From: CAIYRG01 sp964446945
Lineage (GTDB): Bacteria; Pseudomonadota; Alphaproteobacteria; Micropepsales; Micropepsaceae
Direction: 5' to 3'
Length of the DNA stretch: 64,000 bases
Assembly: GCA_964446945.1 (NCBI GenBank)
Contig: CAYUQO010000014.1
Span: forward strand, 1 to 64,000
The notes under the pieces are model-generated. The model worked only from the letters and a program-made list of their open reading frames with translations. It had not been told where the DNA came from and ran no database searches. A program made the translations under genes and the position numbers. This document shows, piece by piece, positions 17,043-25,697 of the stretch (position 1 is its first letter; each line of letters begins with the position of its first letter).

Positions 17043-17870
17043 TCAGTTTGCCGATCCGTGGCCCAGCGCGCCGGCGACAACCTGATCGATGATCCGCCGG
17101 TTGCTCGCGTTCACCGTCGGATCCTCGACGATTTCACGGGCGACGCCGGCGAAAATATCCTCACCGGCGAGCCAGCGATTTTCCGCATCCGGCACTTCCA
17201 GCGCGATCCTCAGCGCGTGGTGGAGTTCATAATATTCCGCCGGCAGTTTCTCGGCGGCCAGCGCGCCCCAGAGTGCCTGTTTGTGCGCTCCGCGCAGGGT
17301 CGTCCACACCGCGGGCGTATCCACCTGTACGGCTTCGCCCTCGGATCCCCTGCGGCACATCTCCGCCGATGTGGATGTGAATCCGCGGCAGGCGCCGGGC
17401 CGTGCTTCGTATACGGAACACAAGCCTTCGATCAACAATCCGCAGGGAATCTTATTTGAAGCGCGCTGCCGGCTCGTCATCTGCCGTGTGCGCTGGTCTG
17501 CGGCGCGTACGCGGTTGAGCAGATCGTCCTGCCGGTCTTTCGGCATTTCGCGGATTTTGGCCGCGACCAGGAAAATTTCGGGCGCGCTTGCCGTCACCGC
17601 AACATGGCAGCAATAGGCGCAACCCTTCGCGCATGCGATGGGAAATTTCGATGGATTGTTGCGCAGCGAAATCTCAAAAAACTCATGCGCCACTTTGGCG
17701 GCCTTTGCGGCCCGTCCCGGCATTCTTCTGTGCAGGATGTCGATCAGCATCCGCGCAGCCGCGACAATCGCCCAGTGCTGCTCAGACCCCGATGCAGCCA
17801 AATCCATGCCGCGGCGCGAGACCGCAGCCATGGATTTCTTCAGTTGAACGCGCCGTTCCTGCCGCCCCAC
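17043..17870 (-). CDS. YkgJ-family cysteine cluster protein
   Basis: 275 residues. The Fe/Zn cluster domain (about 75-150) shows CAKGCAYCCHVAVTASAPEI and CGLLIEGLCSVYEARPGACRGF, the CxxxCxxCC and later Cys pattern of the YkgJ/UPF0153 family. Function of the family is not established; metal or Fe-S binding is expected. The assigned start is GTG at 17870, two bases after the stop of the upstream amidohydrolase gene, so the two are coupled. An ATG at 17831 is an alternative. Confidence 0.85.
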   Translation of the reverse strand: MGRQERRVQLKKSMAAVSRRGMDLAASGSEQHWAIVAAARMLIDILHRRMPGRAAKAAKVAHEFFEISLRNNPSKFPIACAKGCAYCCHVAVTASAPEIFLVAAKIREMPKDRQDDLLNRVRAADQRTRQMTSRQRASNKIPCGLLIEGLCSVYEARPGACRGFTSTSAEMCRRGSEGEAVQVDTPAVWTTLRGAHKQALWGALAAEKLPAEYYELHHALRIALEVPDAENRWLAGEDIFAGVAREIVEDPTVNASNRRIIDQVVAGALGHGSAN

Positions 17871-17872
17871 GA

Positions 17873-19381
17873 TCAGTCCGCCGCAACAACGCCCGCGGAG
17901 TTCTTGCGGTAATCCAACGGCGGCTTACGGTCGCCGATCAGCGGTTTGTAGACAAAATCCGGCCCGCGGCTTTTGTTGAATTCGGCTTTCGCAGCGGCGA
18001 TCAGCGCCGGGTTCTGGTAGAGCTGGGCCGCAGTGAGCGCGAGCGTCTTGGCCGCCACCACTGCACCTTTCACACCAATGCCCATGCCGCCCGCCGCGGT
18101 CGCCTGCCAGGAATGGGCCGGCGTGCCGGGCACCCAGGTCGCGGTGTTCAGCGTCGCCAGCGGCGTGACCCAGCTCACATCGCCGGAATCGGTCGAGGAA
18201 TATTTCTGCCCGTTGAGGCGATAGGGCCGGATGGTCTGCGCGCTTGCAACCGGGGGCACATTGCCAGGCCCGAGCGTCTTCTGCAGCTTTTCGGCAAAGG
18301 CGATTTCCTGCGCATTCCATTGCGGCGGCCCAACCCGGCGCAGATTGCCGTCGACAAGCCGGCCAAGCGTGTCATTCGGCAGAATGCTGTAATCACCGCC
18401 GATCAGCTCATATTCCATCTTCGTTTCGGTGCCGATGGCAGCACCTTCCGCGGCTTTCTTCACGCGGTCGAATATGTTTTGGGCAATGCGCGGATCGGGG
18501 TGGCGCACCACGTAATAAACTTCGGCAAATTCCGGCACGATATTGGGCGCCGAACCGCCATTGGTGATGATGTAGTGGATGCGCGCGTCCTGTGGGATGT
18601 GTTCGCGCATGTAATTCGTCATGAAGTCCATGGCTTCGACGGCATCGAGGGCCGAACGGCCGCGATCCGGCGCTGCAGCGGCATGCGCGGCAATGCCGTG
18701 GAAGCGGAATTTGGCGCTGATATTCGCGAGATTTTTGTCCTGTGACGCGTTATTGGCGTCGCCCGGATGCCAGTACAGTGACACATCGACGTCTTTGAAC
18801 AATCCGGCATGGACCATATAGGATTTCCCGCCGCCGCCTTCTTCAGCCGGCGTGCCGTAGACGCGGATCTGGCCTTTGGTGCCGGTCTCCTCCAGCCACT
18901 TCTTGACTGCGATCGCAGCGGCGACCGAACCGGAACCGAACAGGTTGTGTCCGCAGGCGTGACCAGAATCGACGCCGGCAATGGGCTTTCTCTCCGGCAC
19001 GGCTTCATTTGACAGGCCGGGAAGTGAATCCATTTCCGCAAGAATGGCGATCACCGGTCCATCACTCGTTCCTGCGCGGGCGACGAATGCGGTCGGGATT
19101 TCGGCGACTCCGGCCTCGATCTTGAAACCGGCATTGCGCAATTCGCTTTGCAGCAATGCGGTCGTCTTGAATTCCTGATAGCCGACCTCCGGCGCCGCCC
19201 AGATCTGCAGCGCCACCTGCGACATACGCGGCGCATAGGCGTCGATATTCGCGATGAGTTTCGCCTGATCGGTTGCAGCAATTTCCGCCGCGAGCGCGGG
19301 TGACCACTTCACCGCGGCAACGGCCGCGATCCCGGCGAGTAATTCTCTTCGATTCATTCTTTCGATCCCAAATTCCGGCAT
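17873..19381 (-). CDS. M20-family amidohydrolase (AbgB-like), Tat-type leader
   Basis: 502 residues. The leader MNRRELLAGIAAVAAVKWSP is a twin-arginine type. The catalytic core has SGHACGHNLFG and PAEEGGGGKSYM, the metal-binding and catalytic Glu segments of M20 amidohydrolases, most like the B subunit of p-aminobenzoyl-glutamate hydrolase; a dimerisation lid domain (HAAAAPDRGRSALDAVEAM) follows. It cleaves an amide bond of an N-acyl amino acid. Start 19381 is chosen because a run of six G lies about ten bases upstream; ATG 19357 is an alternative. It sits in an operon with the metallo-hydrolase upstream and YkgJ downstream. Confidence 0.88.
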   Translation of the reverse strand: MPEFGIERMNRRELLAGIAAVAAVKWSPALAAEIAATDQAKLIANIDAYAPRMSQVALQIWAAPEVGYQEFKTTALLQSELRNAGFKIEAGVAEIPTAFVARAGTSDGPVIAILAEMDSLPGLSNEAVPERKPIAGVDSGHACGHNLFGSGSVAAAIAVKKWLEETGTKGQIRVYGTPAEEGGGGKSYMVHAGLFKDVDVSLYWHPGDANNASQDKNLANISAKFRFHGIAAHAAAAPDRGRSALDAVEAMDFMTNYMREHIPQDARIHYIITNGGSAPNIVPEFAEVYYVVRHPDPRIAQNIFDRVKKAAEGAAIGTETKMEYELIGGDYSILPNDTLGRLVDGNLRRVGPPQWNAQEIAFAEKLQKTLGPGNVPPVASAQTIRPYRLNGQKYSSTDSGDVSWVTPLATLNTATWVPGTPAHSWQATAAGGMGIGVKGAVVAAKTLALTAAQLYQNPALIAAAKAEFNKSRGPDFVYKPLIGDRKPPLDYRKNSAGVVAAD

Positions 19382-19389
19382 CGCGTACA

Positions 19390-19441
19390 TTCCCCCCTTC
19401 GTCTCGCGCTTCGCGCGATCCACTTCCCCCGTAAACGGGGG
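19390..19441. repeat. family B-like repeat between two hydrolase genes
   Basis: CCCCCGT/ACGGGGG at 19426-19441 forms a 7-bp hairpin and TCGCGC/GCGCGA just to its left forms another. The composition and the pairing of a C-run hairpin with a small TCGCGC hairpin match the repeat at 16979-17036. It lies between the metallo-hydrolase stop and the M20 start, and a G run at its edge (minus strand) doubles as the M20 ribosome-binding site. Confidence 0.5.
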
Positions 19442-19449
19442 CAGAAATT

Positions 19450-20334
19450 TTACTCCTGTTTGGCCTGTTCTTCGGCGAGCTGTTTGTGGAATGCCTGGTC
19501 ATATCCGGCAATTTTCGCGCGATAGGCTGCGATGTCGCCGAAGCGTGCCGGATTGTACGGATCGCCGGGCTTGTACACCTGATGCAGATTGAATTGGCCG
19601 GCATGTGACGACAGCCAGATATCCGGTGTCCGCTTCGCCAGGTCGGCAATCGTGTAGGCGAAATCATCCTTCATGTTGGCATAGCCAGCCGAGCCCAGCA
19701 GGTGCACGCCGTTATTGATGCCGGGCATGTTCGCGATCAGTACGTTGTAAGTGCGTGCGCCGTCTTTGATCGGGAGGGTGAAGCTGGTGGCGCCCTTGGT
19801 ATGGCCGGGGCTGAAATGGACTGTCAGTTCGGCATCGCCGAGCGTGATCTTGTCGCCATCCTTGAGCCGACGATCGACGTGGATCGGATCATAGATGATC
19901 CCACGACCCTTCGGATTGCGCCAATCGATATTGCCGCCGGATTCGAGGACATCGGCGTCACGTTCATTCATCAGCACCTTGGCGCCGCTGATGCGCTGAA
20001 ACGAAGCGATGTCGCCGACATGATCCCAGTGACCATGGGTCGAAGTGATCAGCTTGATATCGGTGAGTTTGAAGCCGAGCGCTTCGATATTGGCCTTGAT
20101 CAAGGGGTATGAGCCCGGCGCGCCGGTGTTGATAAGGATGAGGCCGTCCTTGGTGGAGACCAGGTAGCAGCCGAGATCATAAGTGCCGACATAATAGAGA
20201 TTGCCGACGATCCGGAAGCCCGGAAACGGCATCAGCCATTCCTTGTTGGTGATCGGCGGATGCACGCGCTGTTGCGCGCCGGCCATGGTGGTGAACAGAA
20301 CCAGACCCGCAGCCATCAACAATCCGGATTTCAT
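19450..20334 (-). CDS. subclass B3-like metallo-beta-lactamase-fold hydrolase
   Basis: 294 residues with signal peptide (LLMAAGLVLFTTMAGAQ). The zinc sites are intact: STHGHWDHVG (HxHxDH), the His of SPGHTKGA and the His of SSHAGQFN. The overall pattern, including GTYDLGCYLVSTKDGLILINTG, is that of B3 metallo-beta-lactamases, but many family members are environmental hydrolases. A strong RBS (GGGAGGAG) precedes the ATG at 20334; the longer open frame is discarded. Periplasmic. It heads an operon with an M20 amidohydrolase, so it may act on a lactone or amide nutrient instead of an antibiotic. Confidence 0.88.
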   Translation of the reverse strand: MKSGLLMAAGLVLFTTMAGAQQRVHPPITNKEWLMPFPGFRIVGNLYYVGTYDLGCYLVSTKDGLILINTGAPGSYPLIKANIEALGFKLTDIKLITSTHGHWDHVGDIASFQRISGAKVLMNERDADVLESGGNIDWRNPKGRGIIYDPIHVDRRLKDGDKITLGDAELTVHFSPGHTKGATSFTLPIKDGARTYNVLIANMPGINNGVHLLGSAGYANMKDDFAYTIADLAKRTPDIWLSSHAGQFNLHQVYKPGDPYNPARFGDIAAYRAKIAGYDQAFHKQLAEEQAKQE

Positions 20335-20472
20335 CTGTGCTCCTCCCAGCTTACGCCCGCAAAGATGCGTCTTTCGCGCCCCGACGGCAAGCGGAAGGGC
20401 CTCTGTCTTGTCACGAAACTGCATTACAAAGGGCTGCGGGGATTATCACTTTCTTCCAGAGCGGGGCATTTC
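20335..20472. other. divergent intergenic region
   Basis: 138 bases between the leftward metallo-hydrolase gene and the rightward cupin gene, holding both promoters. The RBS of the metallo-hydrolase is visible at its left edge. No other motif stands out. Confidence 0.4.
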
Positions 20473-20898
20473 ATGACTGCAGACGAGATCATTGCGGCAC
20501 TTGATCTGAAGCCGCATCCCGAGGGTGGCTTCTACCGCGAGAGTTTTCGCGATTTCCCCGGCGCCGATGGACGCGCCTATTCGACGGCGATTTATTACCT
20601 GCTGCGGGCCGGCGAGGTCACGCGCTGGCATCGCATCGATGCCGCAGAAGTCTGGCATTGGTATGCCGGTGATCCTGTCGAGCTTTCGGTTCTCGGCTCA
20701 GGATCGATTGGCCGCATCCTGCTCGGTCCGAATGTGAACGAAGGCCAACGGCCCCAAGTGATTGTTCAGGCGCGCGGCTGGCAATGTGCGAAGGCCCTTG
20801 GGTCATATGCGCTGTGCGGCTGCACGGTCGCGCCCGGATTTGAGTTTGCGAATTTTGAAATCGCACCCGAGGGCTGGGCGCCCCGCAGCCACATTTAG
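20473..20898 (+). CDS. cupin_5 (DUF985) protein
   Basis: 141 residues. The opening MTADEIIAALDLKPHPEGGFYRE and later segments TAIYYLLRAGEVTRWHRIDAAEVWHWYAG are the signature of the cupin_5/DUF985 family (yeast YML079w-like), small jelly-roll proteins with unknown ligand, thought to bind small molecules. Cytosolic. The ATG at 20473 is chosen over a longer frame that reaches back into the divergent neighbour. Confidence 0.88.
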   Translation: MTADEIIAALDLKPHPEGGFYRESFRDFPGADGRAYSTAIYYLLRAGEVTRWHRIDAAEVWHWYAGDPVELSVLGSGSIGRILLGPNVNEGQRPQVIVQARGWQCAKALGSYALCGCTVAPGFEFANFEIAPEGWAPRSHI

Positions 20899-21128
20899 AA
20901 ATCGCAAGTGTATATGTGTATAGGCAGGTGTAAACATTACGCGGCGTCGTTCCCTCAAAAAACCTCTTTCAAACCGTAGAACCGTAGCACGTTTGAAATC
21001 ATTCGGTTTTTTCCACTTTTCGGTCAACGGTTCTACGGTTTGAAGCTGCCGGTGAGCCGCCGGAACACAGAATTCACTTATAGGTATAGGACTACCACTA
21101 TCCGCGCAGGTAGTCAAGCAGACGGAGA
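20899..21128. other. convergent gap with long inverted repeat
   Basis: 230 bases between the cupin_5 gene and the end of the UbiD gene. It is AT-richer than its surroundings. The only clear structure is the 18-bp inverted repeat at 20968-21044 listed separately. No coding sequence is supported. Confidence 0.5.
20968..21044. repeat. perfect 18-bp inverted repeat, 41-nt spacer
   Basis: TTCAAACCGTAGAACCGT at 20968-20985 is the exact reverse complement of 21027-21044. The spacer holds TTTGAAATCATTCGG and an internal T run. It lies between convergent genes and could be a bidirectional terminator, but the spacer is long for one and no U run follows the right arm. Confidence 0.75.
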
Positions 21129-22592
21129 TTATTTTTCGAGCAGCCAGCCGAATTTTTCGCGCGCCTTTCGCATCACTTCGGGGCTCGGCGTGTTCGAGGC
21201 CGGGAATTTGTCGCGCCAATGATACGGCTTGCAGGCATTGATGATGGCGACTGAATGGGTCATGTCGCCAACGGCGCGCCGCGATGGCGGCAGAGCCGCG
21301 TCAGCCGGCGAATCCCAGGTGCCTTCGAGGAATTGAATCGAAGCCTTGGGATCGGTGCGCATGATCATCGCCCACAGCAGATGATCGAGACTGGTAGCAT
21401 CGACGTCGTCATCGACCACGACGACATATTTCGACGCATAGGCCGAACCGCCGCATTGGGCGGCAATCGTGCCCGCCTGCACCGCATGGCCGGGATAGCT
21501 TTGTTTGATCGAGACGGCGTGGAATGAGCGCGCGGCGCCGATTTCGTGACACCAGACCTGCACCACGCCTGGCACACCGGCTTTGGTCATGTTCTCCTTG
21601 ATCGTTGCCGAACGTAAGACCGCGCGATAGCGCGCCATCTCATCCGGCCCGCCGCCCATTGGCGGCACGCCGACGAGAATGGGATCATTGCGGTGGTAAA
21701 CCGCGTGCACGTCCAGCACCGGCCATTCCTTCGCGCCGCCGGCATAATGGCCGGTCCATTCCCCGAACGGCCCTTCGATATGCGTTTTGTCGGGCTGAAC
21801 AAAACCCTCAAGCACGATTTCCGCATTGGCCGGAATCGGAAGTCCGGTGACACGGCCGCGCACCATCTGCATCGCGCGCCCACGCAAACCGCCGACGATG
21901 TCGAGTTCGAAAACGCCCCAGGGCGCTTCCAGCCCGCCATAGAAAAATGACAGCGGATCGCCGCCCAGCACCATGATGACCGGCATGGCTTCGCCGCGCT
22001 TGCGATATTTCTCGAAATGGATCGCGGCGTGATGGCCTGCCGCCATCACCATGCCGACGGAATTCCGGTCATGCAATTGCGCGCGGTAGGCTCCGGCGTT
22101 AAGCCAGTTCTCCTCCGGATCGCGCGTGATGCTGAAAGTGCCGGTGCCGATATAGCGGCCGCCGTCTTTTTCATGCCAGACCGGCGCCGGGAATTGCAGC
22201 AGGTCGATCTCTTTTCCGGTGAGGACATTTTCCAGCACCGGTCCGCTGGCCACGATCTCATGCGGAATGATCCGCTGGTCGGCGAGGAATGCCTGGCGGT
22301 ACCCGTCGCTCAGCTCCCATTTGCTTAACCCCGCCGGGAAGCCCAGCGTCATGTTGCGCCGCTCGCCGGCGAACATGTTGAGCAGCACGCGGAATCCCTT
22401 GGGGCAGCCGGGGATTTCGTCAAACAGCACGCAGGGGCCGTTTTCGGCGCGCAGGATGGCCTCGGCCGCGAGACCGATATCTTCCTGCCAGGTCGCGCCT
22501 TTCACTTCGCGCAGCTCGCCGAGCCTTTCGGTCAGGCGCAGCCATTCGCGCAGGTCGTCATAGGCAATATGGGGTTCGGTTTTCTTCAACAT
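21129..22592 (-). CDS. UbiD-family decarboxylase
   Basis: 487 residues, the normal length for prenylated-FMN-dependent (de)carboxylases. Recognisable parts are FGEWTGHYAGG (about the middle) and VVVDDDVDATSLDHLLWAM toward the C-terminus. UbiD-family enzymes remove or add carboxyl groups on aromatic or alpha,beta-unsaturated acids and need prFMN made by UbiX, which is not in this window. The start at 22592 (MLKKTEPHIAYDDLREWLR) matches the family; the longer frame is rejected. It is divergent, 95 bases away, from a Tat-exported flavoprotein. Confidence 0.92.
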   Translation of the reverse strand: MLKKTEPHIAYDDLREWLRLTERLGELREVKGATWQEDIGLAAEAILRAENGPCVLFDEIPGCPKGFRVLLNMFAGERRNMTLGFPAGLSKWELSDGYRQAFLADQRIIPHEIVASGPVLENVLTGKEIDLLQFPAPVWHEKDGGRYIGTGTFSITRDPEENWLNAGAYRAQLHDRNSVGMVMAAGHHAAIHFEKYRKRGEAMPVIMVLGGDPLSFFYGGLEAPWGVFELDIVGGLRGRAMQMVRGRVTGLPIPANAEIVLEGFVQPDKTHIEGPFGEWTGHYAGGAKEWPVLDVHAVYHRNDPILVGVPPMGGGPDEMARYRAVLRSATIKENMTKAGVPGVVQVWCHEIGAARSFHAVSIKQSYPGHAVQAGTIAAQCGGSAYASKYVVVVDDDVDATSLDHLLWAMIMRTDPKASIQFLEGTWDSPADAALPPSRRAVGDMTHSVAIINACKPYHWRDKFPASNTPSPEVMRKAREKFGWLLEK

Positions 22593-22687
22593 GCCGCAAT
22601 GGTGGCATGACCAAACGCCGCCGGGAAGTCCGTGCAGCGAAACCCGATCTGGTTTACCTTCAGCCAAACCGGCGGGTGGAGGAAGGC

Positions 22688-24469
22688 ATGGCGGTCAAAG
22701 GCAAAGTCTCACGGCGCGATCTGGTCAAGACAGTCGCGGTTACCGGCGCAGCGGCAGCGGGCGGATACGCGCCCGCCCTATTCGCCCAGGACCTCGGCGC
22801 GCAGCCGAATTGGGACCGCACCGCCGATGTGGTCATTATCGGGTCGGGCGCGACCGGCATGCCCGCGGCCATTCGCGCCCGCGAGGCCGGCTCTTCGGTG
22901 ATCGTGATCGAAGCCGAGCCGGATATCGGCGGTCATGCGATTTGCAGCGGCGCGAACATTCCATTGGGCGGCGGCACGAGCATCCAGAAGCGCGCCGGCA
23001 TCGAGGATAGCCCGGATCTGGTCTATCGCGATCTCACCGACTGGTCGCTGACCGAGCCGAATGGATACGCGGATTACCGTTTCAACGATCGCGAGATCAT
23101 GCGCGCCTTTGCCGACAACTGCGCGCAGACATTCGAATTCCTGGTCGATCACGGCGTGAAATTCGTCAATGAGAAGCCGGACGGCCGCGCCGGCAGCGCG
23201 CATGGCAATTCGGTGCCGCGCCAAATGCATGTCTGGGCGGGCGATTGGCCGCAGGTTCAGACCGGCCGGCCCAATCCGCCCGAGACTCGCGCGCAGACGT
23301 CAAACGGCAACGGTTTGATGCGCCCGCTGGAGGCCGCGGCGCGCAAGGCCGGTGTCGAGTTCCTGCTCGAACATCGCATGATCGCGCTGCACCGGCAGGG
23401 GCCGAATGCCGGCCGTGTGCTTGGCGTCGCGGTCGCCAATCGCGGCCGCACGCTCAACATCCGCGCGCGCAAGGCGGTGATTCTCGGAACCGGCGGATCG
23501 TCGGGCAATGTCAATTTCCGCCGCATGTTCGATCCGCGCCTGACCGAGGAATATTGCGGCCTCGCCGGAATGCCATGGTCGAACCAGGACGCCAGCGGTG
23601 AACAGGCCGGCATGGCCGTCGGCGCATCGCTGTGGGGCGCGGCAAACCAGACGCTGGAAATCGGCGACAACATCACCAAGCCGGGCAAGATCGGTTGCCA
23701 GTATGGTTACGTGAATCTGACCTGGATGCCGGGCAGCCGCGTGTTCGACAAGGCGCGCGCGTCGGGTCTGCGGGTCCGGGACTGGCAGAACGTGATCATG
23801 GTCAACATGCTGGGCCAGCGCTTTTACGACGAGACCGGCGGCGGCTATCCCGGCAATCGCTACAACACGGTAACGCCGTATTATCCCGACAGTTACCGCA
23901 ACGCGCGCAACGTCAAATACAACCCGCCGAACTTCATTCCGGCTGCGCTCGCAGGGGTGGGCGACGGCCACAATGGCGGCGGCCCGATCTGGGCGATTTT
24001 CGATTCCGATGCGGTGGCGCGCGAAAAATGGAATCCGGCGCCGCCGAATGTGGATTTCGATGCCGGCTTCTTCTTCATGGCCAACAGCGTGTCCGAACTC
24101 GCGAGCAAGATTCGCATGCAATATCAGCGCATGCCGATGCCGGCCGCCAATCTCGAAGATACGGTCTCGCGCTACAACTCGTTCGTGGACTCAGGCGTCG
24201 ATGCCGATTTCGCGAAACCACGTCCGCAATTCAAACTCGGCAAGCCGCCATTCTATGCCGCCTGGGCCAATCCGGTGATCCACGACACGCGCGCCGGATT
24301 GCGTATCAACGGCAAGTGCCAGGTCGTGGACATGAAGGGCGAGGTGATTCCGCGCCTCTATTGCGGCGGCGAATCGGCGGGCGGATTCAGCATGCACGGC
24401 CTCGCGCGCTGTTTGTGCCAGGGCTTCATTGCCGGAAAAAACGCCCACGACGAAACCGCCGAGGCCTAG
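22688..24469 (+). CDS. Tat-exported FAD oxidoreductase (fumarate reductase/KstD-like)
   Basis: 593 residues. Twin-arginine leader VSRRDLVKTVAVTGAAAAGG, then the FAD dinucleotide motif DVVIIGSGATGMPAAIRARE, IGGHAICSGANIPLGGG, and the C-terminal FAD segment RLYCGGESAGGFSMHGLARC. This is the flavoprotein family of periplasmic fumarate/urocanate reductases and 3-ketosteroid dehydrogenases; no haem or second domain is fused. It would reduce or oxidise a C=C bond in the periplasm. The ATG at 22688 follows GGAGGAAGG. Substrate unknown; the divergent UbiD enzyme suggests an unsaturated acid. Confidence 0.9.
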   Translation: MAVKGKVSRRDLVKTVAVTGAAAAGGYAPALFAQDLGAQPNWDRTADVVIIGSGATGMPAAIRAREAGSSVIVIEAEPDIGGHAICSGANIPLGGGTSIQKRAGIEDSPDLVYRDLTDWSLTEPNGYADYRFNDREIMRAFADNCAQTFEFLVDHGVKFVNEKPDGRAGSAHGNSVPRQMHVWAGDWPQVQTGRPNPPETRAQTSNGNGLMRPLEAAARKAGVEFLLEHRMIALHRQGPNAGRVLGVAVANRGRTLNIRARKAVILGTGGSSGNVNFRRMFDPRLTEEYCGLAGMPWSNQDASGEQAGMAVGASLWGAANQTLEIGDNITKPGKIGCQYGYVNLTWMPGSRVFDKARASGLRVRDWQNVIMVNMLGQRFYDETGGGYPGNRYNTVTPYYPDSYRNARNVKYNPPNFIPAALAGVGDGHNGGGPIWAIFDSDAVAREKWNPAPPNVDFDAGFFFMANSVSELASKIRMQYQRMPMPAANLEDTVSRYNSFVDSGVDADFAKPRPQFKLGKPPFYAAWANPVIHDTRAGLRINGKCQVVDMKGEVIPRLYCGGESAGGFSMHGLARCLCQGFIAGKNAHDETAEA

Positions 24470-24548
24470 AGCGCTCCAGAAGCGCGCTTCCCTGCCTCCC
24501 GAATTGTGATCGGCGGGCGAAAGCCGCAATGCTATTCACTGTGCCAAC

Positions 24549-25697
24549 ATGGCTTACTTGAAGAACTCCGCCGTCAACCGGCTCGGCATCAATTACGGGT
24601 TTTACGCGTTGGCCGTGAGCGGCGGCTGGTCGTTTGCGACCGTGTTCCTGCTCAAGACCGGCGTGCCCATTCCGGCGGTATTCGGCGCGCTGACTCTCAT
24701 CGTCCTCGGGCGCTTCATTGTCCGCCCGCTGGTCGTCATTCTGGCGCCGCGCTGTGGGCTGAAGCCGCTTCTGGCATTCGGAACCCTGTTCAGCGGTGTC
24801 CAATATCTGCTGATTGCCGGCATCCATGAGATCGGGCTCATGCTGTTGGTATTCTGTGCCGCGGCGGCCATTGGCGATGCGTTCTATTGGACCAGTCATC
24901 ACGCCTATTTCGCGAAAACCGGCGATGCCGAACATCGCGGCCATCAGATCAGCGCGCGCGAAGCTTTCGCCTCCGCGTCGGCGATTGCCGGGCCGTTGCT
25001 CGGCGGCTGGGCCCTGACCCATTTCGGACCGCAATTCTCCTTCGGCGTCGCGGCGGCGGTGCATGTGCTTGCGGCGCTGCCTTTGATCGGGATGCCTGCT
25101 GTGCGTATCGAACGCGAAGTACCCGGCGCTTTCCGCGCGGCGCGTTTCGGCGTGCTGCTGTTCGCCGCCGATGGCTGGATCGCGGTCGGTTATTACTTCG
25201 TCTGGCAGATCGCGTTGTTCTTTTCGCTCGGTGAAAGCTATGCGGCCTATGGCGGAGTGTTGGCCTCGGCTGCAGTGGTCGGTGCAATCGGCGGATTGGT
25301 GCTCGGCCGGCACATTGATGGCGGCCACGGCGGCAAGGCGGTGTGGATCACATTCCTGGCCATGACCGTGGTGATTCTGTTTCGGGCCGGCGCGACGCAC
25401 AATGCAGCACTGGCGGTGGTCGCAAACGCGCTGGGTGCGTTGTCGAGCTGCCTCTATATCCCGACGCTGATGACCGCGGTTTATAACCAGGCAAAAATCT
25501 CACCCTGCGCATTGCGCTTTCACGCGGCGGCGGAGGGCGGCTGGGATATTGGCTGCGCCTGTGGTTGCCTCGTGGCGGCGATCATGACCGGCTTGGGCGC
25601 ACCGCTGTCATCGGTCATTCTTTTGTCCATGGCGGGTGTGGCCGTGTCATTCATGCTGCTCCGCCGGCACTACGCAGCCGTTCTGGCGCCTGCTTAG
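24549..25697 (+). CDS. MFS transporter
   Basis: 382 residues, about eleven or twelve hydrophobic helices, no signal peptide. It belongs to the major facilitator superfamily, but the family signatures are weak, and no substrate subfamily can be named. No Shine-Dalgarno is evident. It follows the flavoprotein gene by 79 bases and converges with the next MFS gene, with which it shares its last four bases. Confidence 0.82.
   Translation: MAYLKNSAVNRLGINYGFYALAVSGGWSFATVFLLKTGVPIPAVFGALTLIVLGRFIVRPLVVILAPRCGLKPLLAFGTLFSGVQYLLIAGIHEIGLMLLVFCAAAAIGDAFYWTSHHAYFAKTGDAEHRGHQISAREAFASASAIAGPLLGGWALTHFGPQFSFGVAAAVHVLAALPLIGMPAVRIEREVPGAFRAARFGVLLFAADGWIAVGYYFVWQIALFFSLGESYAAYGGVLASAAVVGAIGGLVLGRHIDGGHGGKAVWITFLAMTVVILFRAGATHNAALAVVANALGALSSCLYIPTLMTAVYNQAKISPCALRFHAAAEGGWDIGCACGCLVAAIMTGLGAPLSSVILLSMAGVAVSFMLLRRHYAAVLAPA

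Noticed and set aside
17588..18745. 385-codon plus-strand frame
   Set aside because: Shadow of the M20 and YkgJ genes; Arg-rich with no domain.
23632..24561. 309-codon plus-strand frame within the flavoprotein gene
   Set aside because: Out-of-frame shadow.
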